Assembly (NCBI GenBank): GCA_963855995.1
Contig: OY979717.1
Location: 5,947,428 to 6,011,427 of the forward strand
Direction of reading: 5' to 3'
Source of the DNA: Muricea muricata
Lineage: Eukaryota > Cnidaria > Anthozoa > Malacalcyonacea > Plexauridae
DNA length: 64,000 bases
This document shows positions 23,001 to 48,989 of this stretch, piece by piece. Positions within the stretch are counted from its first letter, which is position 1. Each line of letters begins with the position of its first letter. The position numbers and the translations under genes were made by a program. A model generated the notes under the pieces. That model had not been told where the DNA came from, ran no database searches, and worked only from the letters and a program-made list of their open reading frames with translations.

Positions 23001-24251
23001 TTTTAAATGAAACTGGAGCGGAAAAAGGGCCTGTAAAGTTATCATGATTATATCCAAAATACTGATGTATGTTGCGTTTGGTCTTTTAGTTTTTGGTGAA
23101 TATTGTTTTGTGTGTTTGATTGTTTCCAATAAATTGTAAATATTGTTTTCTCAGGGCGTTGATGATGTCACTGGAGAACCACTAATACAAAGAGACGACG
23201 ATAAGGTGTGTTTTATATATTACAAAATCCCTTGTCCAATATTCGCGTAACCAACAGTTCATGTGTACCTTTTACATCAGAAACACAAACGTTTATATAT
23301 TATTTTCTAACAGATCTTAGTGACTTTGGTCTGCTGTATTTTTGAAAGATATACACATGCACAACTTCGGAAAATTCAATTACTGTATTTACTGTATAAT
23401 TCTATTACAGTTCCGGCCAAAACTATTGACTACACTCTAATTATTTGTTATGGTCTATATATGTCACTAATCAAGAACCATCGATATTCTTCCCTCAATT
23501 TATCTCCTCGCCCCCGAGACAACGTTGAATCTATGTGAAATGCTTGAGGCATGAAACAACATTGATCGGTGGGGAAGTGGGGGAAGTTTGTACTATTTAA
23601 CAACAATGAGCAGAGACAATGACTTCATGACGAATGTGTCGTCAGTGTTTTGGTCAGGAGGGTAGGTTTTTTATCGTTCTGAAGAACGAAGCATTGTTGA
23701 GTAGAAATCAGTCTTTAAAACATGTGCTACTAACATGCAGTAACTCAAATTGAAAGATACTCTTCATATTGTAATAATCTCTCTTTAACAGTCGCTGCAA
23801 CTTCGAGCGTCTCATTTATTAGCACTTCGTCTAATTAAAAGTGCTACTGAAAAAATGTTGATCATATAATTGCATTTTTCATATTACAAAGCCAAATACA
23901 TAAATGTGTTCAAGCACGTTACTATGAATTTGGGAACTAAAAACTCTGAGGGAAGAGGTACTGTAAGGAACAAAATGTTTAACAATTTTGACATTTCGGC
24001 GACTTGTTGTTTTGGGGGAGTTACCCATTTGAATCGAGTTGCAACTTTGTGGCGACTAATATTACTGCTGGTCTTATTACAGAACTCATTTCAGGTTGAG
24101 AGGTCTGAAAATGCTAATACCCAACAGCTAAGTCTTTTCTTCTGGCTGTAGAAGAATTATTCATGCATGCTAAAGCACTCCAGAGATAGATTACCCTAGT
24201 TTTTTAATGCACACTGTAATAACACAGTCATATGCTGTTAGTAATGAAATA

Positions 24252-25838
24252 TCATGAAAAAGGTACTGTACAATCTTTGATTTGGTATTTTTTCGCAAAA
24301 GTTTCAAACACACTCAAGAGTACTGCAGTAAAATAACACACTGACATTACCCCTCCTAATGTAAGAGCAAGAAGATGAAGTTTCCAATGATTATACCATG
24401 CTGTAGTAATCAGAGTGTTGTGCCAGTAAATATGAATAAATATTGATACACAATTTGCAACAAAACTTATCCCAATTCCAATCAGCACTCTTATCATAAG
24501 AAACTCTTCCAGAATTTTGCGTGGATGGACATGGTAATAACTTGTTAAATATAGCACCAAATAAGCTTGACTCAGTATTATGGCTGTACTCTGATAGAGC
24601 ATAATCTGAATTTCTTTGTCAACTTTCAAACGACGATGATGACTTGATTCTTCTTGCTCTCCAAGTTGTGGACATGATATGCATTTACGTTCGAGACATT
24701 TCCAAATTCCAATGAAAACTTTTTGTCTTATTCTGACTGTTGCTGTTTGGAAAACCTGTAATGCGCCACGAAACACTGAAAGTGCAATGAAAAAGCTCAA
24801 TTCCTTCACTCCTGCTTGCATGATGCAGTATAACAATATACTGATACCGTTAACAAAATATACCAGAAGAAAAGTGCGTTGTTCTTCAATAAATAATGAG
24901 CTTCGCAATGCTAAGTTTTCTGATATTACCATCGGTAGAAGAATTAAAGTTGGGGTAAGCATGGCAATTATTGCTCGCAGTATCTCGCTCTCTGTATTAC
25001 GAAACCAGGGCACAAACAGATACCTATATCCCATTGCTATGAGGAATCCAAGGAAGAACTGAGTTGAAAGAATAGCGAAAACGTTTCGTTTTCTCAAGCG
25101 ATTGGTATTCGTAGAAAATATTTCACACACTTTTTTGGCCGCTATATAACTGGAATAGATCACTCCAAAGAGGAAAACTGCATTTCCAGGGTACCTATAT
25201 ATCGCTTGAGTAAAGTCTATATTCACTTGAAACAAAGTTGTTTTGTATATCACAACGGTCAAACCAAGAATAAAACCGAGCAGCAAAGTGGATAAGTAAT
25301 GTGACTTGAATTTTTTCCAACCAAATAGCAAGATCAACATGAATTGAAACCAGAAATTAAGAGCAAAACTTTCAATATCGTCTCCAGCAATCACAAATTT
25401 CATAACGTCTTTAGGCAATGACTTATTGTTTACGAGCTGTTGGTAACAAATACTGGAGGTGTTAACGTCTAGGTATAACACAGAAATCATTACTAAGCTG
25501 ACAGGAATGACTGCAGCGGTTATCGTAAAACTTGTAAACAAACTTGTTTTACAAGAACTTAACAATCTTGTTGTTGGTTGTTGATCTGGATCTTGGATAG
25601 AAATGCTGCCATAGTCTGTAAACGTGTGTTCTAGTCCAGAACTCGATACAGTATCTGAAGAATCAACTCCAACGAAGCAGCCATCGCCTGTTTCGTTAAC
25701 ATCTTCGCTGTTTGATGGTCTGGCAGCTTGTTCAATCAACGGTCGCACTGATTCTGAACTGAAGAGAAATAGAATCCCAACAACGATCTTGTCTAAGAGC
25801 TCTTGTAGCATACTGTACCTCGTTTTACTTATTCCCAC
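24252..25838 (-). CDS. Multi-pass membrane protein, unknown family, copy 2
   Basis: 528 aa, open throughout, the duplicate of 15177-16751. It has a 4-residue insertion (ETGD) in the polar N-terminal region and 39 replacements by hand count. They fall in the N-terminal region, in loops and in membrane segments. My nucleotide count is 55 substitutions in 1575 nt, many times the rate in the surrounding duplicate DNA. Both copies keep start, stop and all hydrophobic segments, so both may be functional. Family and role are unrecognised. Confidence 0.75.
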   Translation of the reverse strand: MGISKTRYSMLQELLDKIVVGILFLFSSESVRPLIEQAARPSNSEDVNETGDGCFVGVDSSDTVSSSGLEHTFTDYGSISIQDPDQQPTTRLLSSCKTSLFTSFTITAAVIPVSLVMISVLYLDVNTSSICYQQLVNNKSLPKDVMKFVIAGDDIESFALNFWFQFMLILLFGWKKFKSHYLSTLLLGFILGLTVVIYKTTLFQVNIDFTQAIYRYPGNAVFLFGVIYSSYIAAKKVCEIFSTNTNRLRKRNVFAILSTQFFLGFLIAMGYRYLFVPWFRNTESEILRAIIAMLTPTLILLPMVISENLALRSSLFIEEQRTFLLVYFVNGISILLYCIMQAGVKELSFFIALSVFRGALQVFQTATVRIRQKVFIGIWKCLERKCISCPQLGEQEESSHHRRLKVDKEIQIMLYQSTAIILSQAYLVLYLTSYYHVHPRKILEEFLMIRVLIGIGISFVANCVSIFIHIYWHNTLITTAWYNHWKLHLLALTLGGVMSVCYFTAVLLSVFETFAKKYQIKDCTVPFS

Positions 25839-26944
25839 TTTTATACCATTTCCTGCATATGTTGTTTAACATTGTCTGGAACCGTTAAGCATTTCACTGA
25901 ACTATTGGTATCAATTATTCTTTCAAAATATTTTTCAACACACGTACTAAAGACTTATTTTGTAAAGTAGCAGTCAAAGTGCAAATAGCATTTTCATTTC
26001 CTGGGCCGGAAAGTCACGAGACTATGGGGCGCCATGTGTAAATGTATTATTTTACAACTTTTTTATGCGACGCTTAGATTTAAGTGGGGGTTGACACTTT
26101 GTATCATTCAGTGAACTCTAAATTAGACTGGAGCGATAACTTGGCCGCCATCTTTGAAGCCAAATTGGTTATCAATGTTATCAATTTCAGTCCTTTTCTA
26201 TTGTATCTCTCGGCGCGGTTGACACCATTTTTCTGGGAATGTACCGATATTTGATGTTTTTATTTCGATTTATGAACTTATAACCTAGAACTTATAACCT
26301 AGTTTGCGATATTTATATAATAAGTTATGAACTTATAACCTAGTTTGCGATACAGTGTAGCAAATACCTCGAGAAAATAGTACTACGACTGTTTACGACA
26401 TTTGTAGTTGTTGCCGCCATCTAATTGGCTTCACCCAAACGTAGGGTTTTTGTCTGGAGTTATCGTTCCAGTATTTATAGAGTTCACTGGTATCATTTGC
26501 CACTTCAATACAGCCAGTCGGGTAGCCAGCCAGCCCGACAATTAGGTGCCCGGGTCGAGCGGACTCTGTAAGCTGCTTATATTCCCAGCAAACAATAGGA
26601 ATAAAGTATAGCAACCAAATTGATATAGTCGTGCAAAGTTTGAAACAGTTTTGCTTGTTATTTACAGAGATATGCACTGTTTTACACATAAACGTAATTT
26701 GTTATTCGCGAGCAGATGATGTCAGATTTGCATGTTTCAAAAAACTCTAAAGCGAAACAAGATATCGAAAACTGAAAACACCATTAAAGCTTGCCTGAAA
26801 ATTTTGTTCTGTTGCGTTGAAAATCGGACCAACGATTTTTTCGCAACAGTGGCAGTAAGGGATAGTTAGGGAACCAGTAATACAATTAAAGAACCTGTAC
26901 CCTCACACTTTGTCAAATTTCAGAATAAAATCGATACAATTTGT

Positions 26945-27217
26945 GGGCTTCGATGGCAAAATGGTCAAACCACTTGCCTTTAATCTCAAAGGTCGCTGGT
27001 TCGATTGTCAGTAGGGTTTTCTAAAATGTGACATCAACCTAGTTCTCACGCATGTGTCAACTATATGTCCTTCCAATACTATATGTCGACGCTCGGTCGT
27101 GGGTTTCCTCCCCCAGCCAAAGTTGACAAGGTAGCTTAGGTAATATATACCCTAGTGATTTGTATGTGATGTTTTAGTTACCCTATGCCCTTGTGGAAGA
27201 GCTAAATATAAGTAAAC
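26945..27217 (+). mobile_element. tRNA-derived SINE, duplicate of 17855-18127
   Basis: Carried along in the tandem duplication, not an independent insertion. A- and B-box-like heads and 3' blocks are as in copy 1. Confidence 0.55.
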
Positions 27218-28633
27218 CAAAATTCACAACTTTTTGTATAGATTTGCGTGAAATTTGTAGGTGGTTCAGTTAAAGCAAAATATATCAAAGCTACCGTGGT
27301 TTGTTTTTTAAACATTGAAAGTGCTCTTTTAATGTAGTTTTACTTTTCAGCCTGAAACTGTTGATGCAAGGTTGAATATCTTCCAGTCTCAAATGGCTCC
27401 AGTACTTCAGTTTTATAGGTATGTGCATGTGCAGTTAATAGATATGTTTGAATCGGCTTTAGATAATTGTGCGGATCAAAACACATTCGTCTTCTACACA
27501 TGGAAAGTCAGTAATTAACATTGACATTGTAAGAGTACCATGTTTATAGAAGGCCTTGTGTTCTTGCGTATTATTGTTTAAAGCCGAAATGAAATGTCTG
27601 TTTAATTTATTTAAGAGAAAATATTTTTTCTATGTTGCAGCGAGCAAGGAATCCTTAAAACATTTTCTGGCACAGAATCTGATGTTATATATCCGAATGT
27701 GAAAGACTTTTTGAAGAAATTTTTACAATAGAAAATAATGAATTACTTTATAAATATATAATTCTACATGTACATATGCGCTAAATGTATTATTAGGGCT
27801 AGATTAAACGGAAACAAAAAATCAAGACAGCCGGTCCCCGTGTACTTTACACTGTACCGGATTCGCATGATCAAAACATCAAGTTTGGGCAGTCATATTT
27901 ACCCTTACTCCTTTTTTCTAGGATTAGTTACGTTTAATGCTGTCATATTATAGATTTAAAAGCTGCACGTGCACTCGTCTTGAAACCATCCAATTTGATA
28001 TCCTGACAATATCGGTACCGTGCCAAACTTGTAGACAAGATATATTGTTTACGTCCAATGCGCTAAAAATTACATCATTCAAAACAATCCAAGCAAAACG
28101 ATCTTTTGTTGAATGTGGACTGGTTCCCAGGAATTAGTCATTTTGAGTTATGCAACCGTGTGTCTTCATCCATCCGTGTCGTTAACAATAAAAAAATGTC
28201 GTGAAATTAGTGAAGATAAAAAAGCAGTTTGTGAGAAAACTGCGGGTCTATGATGCGGGAAATCTTCAGATTTGGGTTCAGCATTTCAGCGTGCTTCAAA
28301 GTGTTAGTTCCCATAAAATATTTCAGTTCTCAAACATGCACTACGAAAATCCTTTTTTAGACACTTTTCGAGGGTATAACATGCGGCCTATTTAAGCAAT
28401 ATTTTACACAATAATATTTTGCTATCTGGCAATTTGACAGAAACACGCCATACGAATAAGTTACGCGTTGATTTTGCTGTCACAAACGTGTCATTGCTAG
28501 GTACGTTGCATAAACTTTTTAGAACATCTGTTTATTTTGTTATTCTAACGAGTTTCACAACAGTCTACTAAAATTAGTCAAGTATAATTTTCATCAGTGA
28601 ACTTCATCATGGTTAGTGAACAGTTGTACAGTA

Positions 28634-28732
28634 AAAACTACAACCTCGTTCCCAGGCCTTCGCTATGATTGCTCCTACGTCGTAGCGAAGAGCAATCATA
28701 GCGAATGTCCTGGGAACGAGGTTGTAAAAACT
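28634..28732. repeat. Short palindromic element, copy 2
   Basis: Duplicate of 19544-19642, with arms and loop unchanged. Confidence 0.7.
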
Positions 28733-28967
28733 ATTGGACATCAAGCTATTAGCTATACATTATACTGCTTAATAAAATACTGCATATACTATTCTTTACA
28801 GCTGTAAAGATTTCTTTGACCTCAGCGTCTGCAATGATTGAGCAACAATGTACATGCACATAGCATGTCGCACGTCGCAGAAAGCACCCGATCTCGTGCC
28901 AGCTGATCATGCATTTGTATTTTGGTTGCAACTGTAACAAAACAAAACTGCTCAGTAGCTTTATTCA

Positions 28968-43939
<14,972 letters not shown>

Positions 43940-44134
43940 TCAATACAAATTAGATTAAAAAGAGTACGATGTTTTTACATGTTTATAGGATTCTTTTACG
44001 AACACGCCGCATCGCTTGGACGCCATGTTTTAAAGTGACGCCCTTAGTGCATTTTGGTCAGCAAAATATTCAAAGTTACTTGCATAAACGTCATGTTATC
44101 TACGTTTCGCCAACAATATTATACAAAAGTCAAA
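43940..44134. other. PUM3 upstream region
   Basis: Presumed 5' UTR and promoter of PUM3, read on the minus strand. CGCCATGTTTTAAAGTGACG near 44020 holds an out-of-context ATG. No defined promoter motif was recognised. Confidence 0.3.
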
Positions 44135-44233
44135 AATGAATGTTTATGAGTGCAATGGTAAGAATATTTTCATGAGGTCAATCTTTCACCGAATGAAAAT
44201 ATTCTTACTATTGCACGAGTAAAAACATTCATT
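44135..44233. repeat. Palindrome
   Basis: AATGAATGTTTATGAGTGCA and GTAAGAATATTTTCAT on the left recur inverted on the right (ATGAAAATATTCTTAC, then TGCACGAGT and ACATTCATT). Spacer is about 17 bp. MITE-like. Confidence 0.7.
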
Positions 44234-44506
44234 ATTTTTTACACGCATTTTAGTCGTATTTTAGTATTTGGATTATTTCGCATTCATTTCAAGACCAAAA
44301 CAACTGACCAGACTAAAGTAAACTACGAAGGCCTTACGAAGAGCTTTTTGACGGGTGGCCGGGAATTGTGAGAGTGCAATGGAAAAAACTATTGTACTCC
44401 CAGGAGTGCAATGGAATGTTTTTCATTGAACTCTTGGAAAATGGAACTTTTTATATAATATCACGTGACCATAATCAACCAATTAAACGCCAGAATTTAA
44501 CGAGGT

Positions 44507-44698
44507 ATTATATAATTAAGAAGTATAAAACATTTTCCGTATTGATATACAGTTATATCAACACGAATGGAAATTGGAAAAACGAGAAAGTGTGTTTTCA
44601 CACAATTTCGAGTTTTTCCAATTTTCACGAGTGTTGATATAACTCTGATATAACTGTATATCACTACGGAAAAAATGTTTTATATTTCTTTTATAATA
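44507..44698. repeat. Palindromic element, family member 1
   Basis: Arms contain TATACAGTTATATCAACAC, GGAAATTGGAAAAACGAG and AAAACATTTTCCGTA, repeated inverted with small indels. One arm of the same family is present at 48642-48706, so this is a dispersed foldback family. A further GTTATATCAACACG fragment lies at 44753-44766. Confidence 0.7.
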
Positions 44699-44769
44699 TA
44701 GCACAAAGAACTTCAACAGAAGAGTGGCGGGAAATTTTCTGTGTTGACATAAAGTTATATCAACACGGC

Positions 44770-46965
44770 TCTTAGCCAATCAGCGTTCAGAATTTACAAA
44801 TGCTATATTATAATTCAAAATATTAAGTATGGAGATTGCACGAGTAGTCTTGAAAAATGGTCCTTTTTTAGTGTTTTGGAACGTTGTTAATTGTGATTGT
44901 TTATTTTGCTTTGAACGTCTTGGGGCCCTGCACCTCGGGCGCACGAAAGTTTACTTGGAGTAAAAAAAATATAGACGTGGACGGAGACTACAATTTTTCA
45001 TTTTATTGAAAGACGTTTTGCTTATATTGAGATTTAAAACTTTTAATATTAAAATTAGTAAAAACCAGTGTGTCTGTTCTGCTTTTGGGAACAATTTGGT
45101 CCTTCGTACTAGGATCTAAACAAGACTTATCACCCAAAGTTCGATATATTTATGGAATCGAGCAAGACAAATATGAGCAAGAAAAGCGACGATATTCAGA
45201 CGGAAAATATTTTGGAAGATCAGCAGGGCGCCGCTGGGCAACCAGAGCGTAGTTTTCGTTGTCCTGCTGGATATTGTAATACGTCCAATTATTGGGACGT
45301 ATTACAATATCCCGCACGACAACGAAAATGGGTAAGAGCACACGTTTGACTTAGGATTGTGGAAATATGAAATTTTATATTCCATGTTTTGGCAAGTAAA
45401 GATTGGAAAAATGAATGTGCGCTAGAATCTGAAATATTGTTCACTAATTGCATAAAACGATGATAATCAGGCAAATTATATTCTGATCTTCAAGATGGAA
45501 CTAATACACAATGCTAATAACAGCAGCACAGACGCGACTACGCATTGTGCGTACCTATTCTTAGCGATGAACGCAAGTGGTGCCTTATGCTTGAGAACAT
45601 TTCTAGTTTGCTACTGAGCAATACTTTTGTCGCTTGGCATCACATGTATTGTGAACGACGCTACGACGATAATTATATTATGACTGAAATAAACTGGCCT
45701 GAAAGTTGTTATTTAGCGAACACGCGTGCTCGCGTAACAATCAATAAGAGCAATACTTCTATTATACCTGTAAATGTTCTAAACTGGTCGAAATTTAACC
45801 ACAACCAGTGTAACAGTAGAGCCTACCGTTTATGTATGTAAATCGGTAATGCTACAGTGTCGACGGTGTGATTCGGAGATACAGGAAAAGATTGGTGTGC
45901 TTCCTCCAGATTTAGTAAAGCTCAGTGTTTATCACTAATGTTAGTTGCTCTGGAGTCTGGATGGATATAACTTTGTTATACTCTAGTCATGCGTAAAGAA
46001 GCACAGAAGTCGGACTTAACTTACTTTTTTAAAATTAAGTGGGTAAATACCCACTTCCCAGTTCTTCATATGCAATTAATATTCTGCCGTACATTTGCGC
46101 CCCTGGCTAAAAATTGTACGTGAATAATGCGCGAGCTCACTGCTCACAGTCAGTTCTCTTGGTGTGTTTAGAGAAACCGGCGGAATCTGGGAAGACGGAA
46201 TCTAGGGATAACACCTTTGTTTCGAAACATCCATCCAGTTTTGCTTTATCATTTCAAGTAATAAAATACGATATCATACTCAATACTAGCGATCAGGGCC
46301 AAAACTAGGGTTTTAATTTAGGCGTAAAATTGATGTGGTAAAAGAAAGCAATGTAAAAGCAAAAGCATTACAGTTGCAAGAAAATAGTACGAAAATCGTT
46401 TTCCATACACTTTTGAAGAGCATAGCAAATTGACTAGCCTTGACAAGTTTTTTAATTTAGTCAAGTTATATGTATCTCCATGTATACTTCAGCTAACTCA
46501 ATAAACGATTAAAGGTTGTCCTTCCAAAATCGTAAATTGTGAATAATGAGCGCGCAACGGGATGACAAGTTATTGATTATTCATATCTCTAAACTTGGAA
46601 TTATTTCTTTCAAACAGCATCGGGGGCACATGGGAAACTTGCGAAGGCAAATTTACTTGCTGCAAAGGTAATTGTATTAGGGCCTATACAAACAATAATC
46701 CATCATCCCTTTGGCGCTCATAGTTCACAGTTTACGCTTTTGGAAAGACAACCCTAATTAAAATAGCCGTATATTTGAAGATTACTGCCAGGCAATTGTA
46801 TCTTGGTATTCTTGTCTATTAAAACAACAAGTCATCGGTGCACTCTGAAATGTTCGCGAGCGAGTATTATGGCTTACATGTACAACTCAAAAGAAATCAG
46901 GATTCAGTCACCTATTTCCAGCATTCAGCCGGGCCATGTCATTATTGTTGAATTTTTATCAACTC
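44770..46965. other. Intergenic region with one hairpin
   Basis: 45252-45328 is a near-perfect palindrome: GTTTTCGTTGTCCTGCTGG and ATATTGTAATACGTCC pair with the inverted right side across 2 bp. Several frames of 60-100 codons occur, but none has recognisable motifs or exon context. I see no gene. Confidence 0.4.
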
Positions 46966-47964
46966 TTACAGAGATGTTGCGTGTTCTTCTTCGCAGCAGC
47001 TGTCATCTTTGGGAGACTGTTCTTCTCCTTCCTCTAATTCAAAAGTCTGAACGTGCTCTCTTCTTGTAAGGCATGCCTTGATATGGTTCTTGAAGTGGTT
47101 TTTAGCGAATGTTCCTTTACAACCATCACATTTCATAGGCATTGTTTCACTGTAAAACTCGTAAATCTCAGTAAAACCAAAAACTATTTCCAGAATATTC
47201 TTCGCAAAAAGGATGGAAACATCTAGTTTGAACGTATGCCACAAATGAGCGCGAATCACTAAGAACGGAATATTGACAAAGCAGAGAAATGATAAGACGT
47301 ACAACAGCTTAAATGAAACTGTAGGAACTTGGCCTGTCTCCCGAAATTCGTTGTTTTTTAATTCATAAAGCGCCAATACGGGCAGACAAAGGTTAATACA
47401 GGAAAATACAATGATGGCAATCTCGACTGAAGATGATATAAACTCCTTGTCGAACAGATACTCTAACATCTCAACAGAATCAAAAAGGTCGAGTGTCACA
47501 GAACTCACGAGAATTTGAATGTAGGTCTTCCGAGCGAATGATTCTCTGGATTTGTGATGCGAGTACACAAGACAGGCAAACAACATGGGAGTTATTGACA
47601 AAGTTAACTTCAAAAAGTTTGGGTTTAAAATATCATCTTTATCGAGCTTGTGAGCAAACAGCTTGAAGATAATGGCAATCTGAGGGCCACGACATGCGGC
47701 ATACGCCAGCCACGCTACATACGTCGCCGTGAAGTCATTGCCTTTTGGATTCTTCACCAGCCAACCTCGGAACAAATTACACATCGGTATTGTAGAGCTT
47801 AACATCGCCATTGTCCATACGGCCAGTACAAACACATCAGTAACGACCCACGCCAACCACTTTATATTTTCATGTTTGATAAGAAAATAGTCCAGTAACG
47901 CTGCTTGTACAATGAGCAAAACCAGCGCAATCATTCGTGGTAATAAGTTGCGTACTTTGATCAT
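46966..47964 (-). CDS. TMEM121-like multi-pass membrane protein, intronless
   Basis: 332 aa in a single open frame. Hydrophobic segments lie near residues 9-30, 36-56, 80-100, 118-135, 180-200, 219-242 and 250-275. The order of conserved-looking segments fits the TMEM121 family (MIALVLLIVQAALLDYFLI; TLDLFDSVEMLEYLF; LLYVLSFLCFVNIPFLVIRA; ILFAKNILEIVFGFTEIYEF). The C-terminal tail is cytosolic-type, with a CDGC motif, HFKNHIKAC that looks like a degenerate zinc finger, and an acidic end. The molecular role of the family is poorly known. The family call is by eye and moderate. Confidence 0.6.
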   Translation of the reverse strand: MIKVRNLLPRMIALVLLIVQAALLDYFLIKHENIKWLAWVVTDVFVLAVWTMAMLSSTIPMCNLFRGWLVKNPKGNDFTATYVAWLAYAACRGPQIAIIFKLFAHKLDKDDILNPNFLKLTLSITPMLFACLVYSHHKSRESFARKTYIQILVSSVTLDLFDSVEMLEYLFDKEFISSSVEIAIIVFSCINLCLPVLALYELKNNEFRETGQVPTVSFKLLYVLSFLCFVNIPFLVIRAHLWHTFKLDVSILFAKNILEIVFGFTEIYEFYSETMPMKCDGCKGTFAKNHFKNHIKACLTRREHVQTFELEEGEEQSPKDDSCCEEEHATSL

Positions 47965-48641
47965 TTTCTAGACATATGAAGTAATTTTGCGCCGTGTCTA
48001 CAAGAAGCACAAACCAGTTATTACAATGAAAGCAGTGCAGTATATTACAATGAGAGCAAAATATTCGCCTGGCGGTACTAAATCGTCGGGGTGGCTTTTC
48101 TATAAGGAGAGACACTCGAGTAGTCGAGTTGTAAGCTTTGACAATTGTGCGACGACGCCCTAGTGGCTCGAAAAAATATAAATCACCGCGTTGCACTGCT
48201 GACCCTACCAGGGACGTAACCAGAACTTTCAAAGAGGGGGGGAGCTCTTTAAACTAACATATATAATAGCGAATGAGTCTGAATTTGGCTTTGCCGTATA
48301 GCTATATACGTGACGAGGTAAAAATGGCTTTAATGTCTATCTATGGATGCGCCCACGACATTTCTTTCCACTTCGCTCTTACACCGTTTTTGGCATCGTA
48401 TCGTCTCCCGTCCCTCTCGGCTACGTTCCTGAGACCTGAACCCTACAGAAATAAAGGACATCGGACATGCAGAAGTAAAATTACAGCAGTTAAAATTATG
48501 GTTGGCTGAAGTGCCTTTACATAAACAATACACTACTAACTGATATCTGTCCTCGATCATACAAAAAGTACAAGAGATCTGGATGTGGGAAAGGTGGACG
48601 TCCTCTTACATGGCTCACAAGTGGTTTGGGTTAGGGAAAAT
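47965..48641. other. Upstream of the TMEM121-like gene
   Basis: Presumed promoter and 5' UTR of the minus-strand gene, then AT-rich sequence without recognisable features. Confidence 0.3.
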
Positions 48642-48706
48642 AAAACTTAAACATTTTCTGTGATGATATACAGTTATATCAACACAAGTGGAAATTGGAA
48701 AAACTG
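48642..48706. repeat. Single arm of the 44507-44698 palindrome family
   Basis: Shares TATACAGTTATATCAACAC and GGAAATTGGAAAAACT with the element at 44507-44698. The inverted second arm is missing. Confidence 0.65.
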
Positions 48707-48862
48707 ATAATTGTTTTAAGAATATTTTTTCGTGGTCTGATTGGCTTTTTAAAGTTTCCAAACAATTTCATGATGTTCCATTATTAGCAGCTTGTGTCTT
48801 CTTACTTACAAAGCAAGCGTTTAAACTGAGTTTAAAATATTTTCAAAAAATAATAAAACAAT

Positions 48863-48983
48863 TAATGAATTCGGTTCAGGTAGGATATGAGGAATTATTA
48901 GGGCCTCGGTCTGTGTTAGATACCACAAACTTCTGCCTTAATAATTCTTCATATCCTGCTCGACCTCATTCAAAAATTGTTTA
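48863..48983. repeat. Palindromic repeat, family shared with 52640-52755
   Basis: TAGGATATGAGGAATTATTA on the left pairs imperfectly with TAATAATTCTTCATATCCTG on the right. The right side, from CTGCCTTAATAATTC to CGACCTCATTCAA, recurs at 52699-52742. Confidence 0.6.
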
Positions 48984-48989
48984 ATATTT

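Larger units (their letters stand above)
21246..27731 (+). pseudogene. AK3 partial copy lacking exon 1
   Basis: Exons 2-6 at 21246-21352, 21990-22055, 23155-23205, 27351-27418 and 27641-27731 keep frames, splice sites and stop. No first exon lies upstream, because the duplication begins in intron 1. The P-loop and the AMP-site start are therefore absent, and a protein from these exons alone could not bind the phosphates. The only way to use them is splicing from exon 1 at 10858 past the first set, which would give a nearly identical enzyme. I read it as an exon set without its own promoter or start. Confidence 0.85.

Noticed and set aside
45545..45841. 98-codon plus frame as a gene
   Set aside because: No recognisable motif, no exon context and no repeat support.
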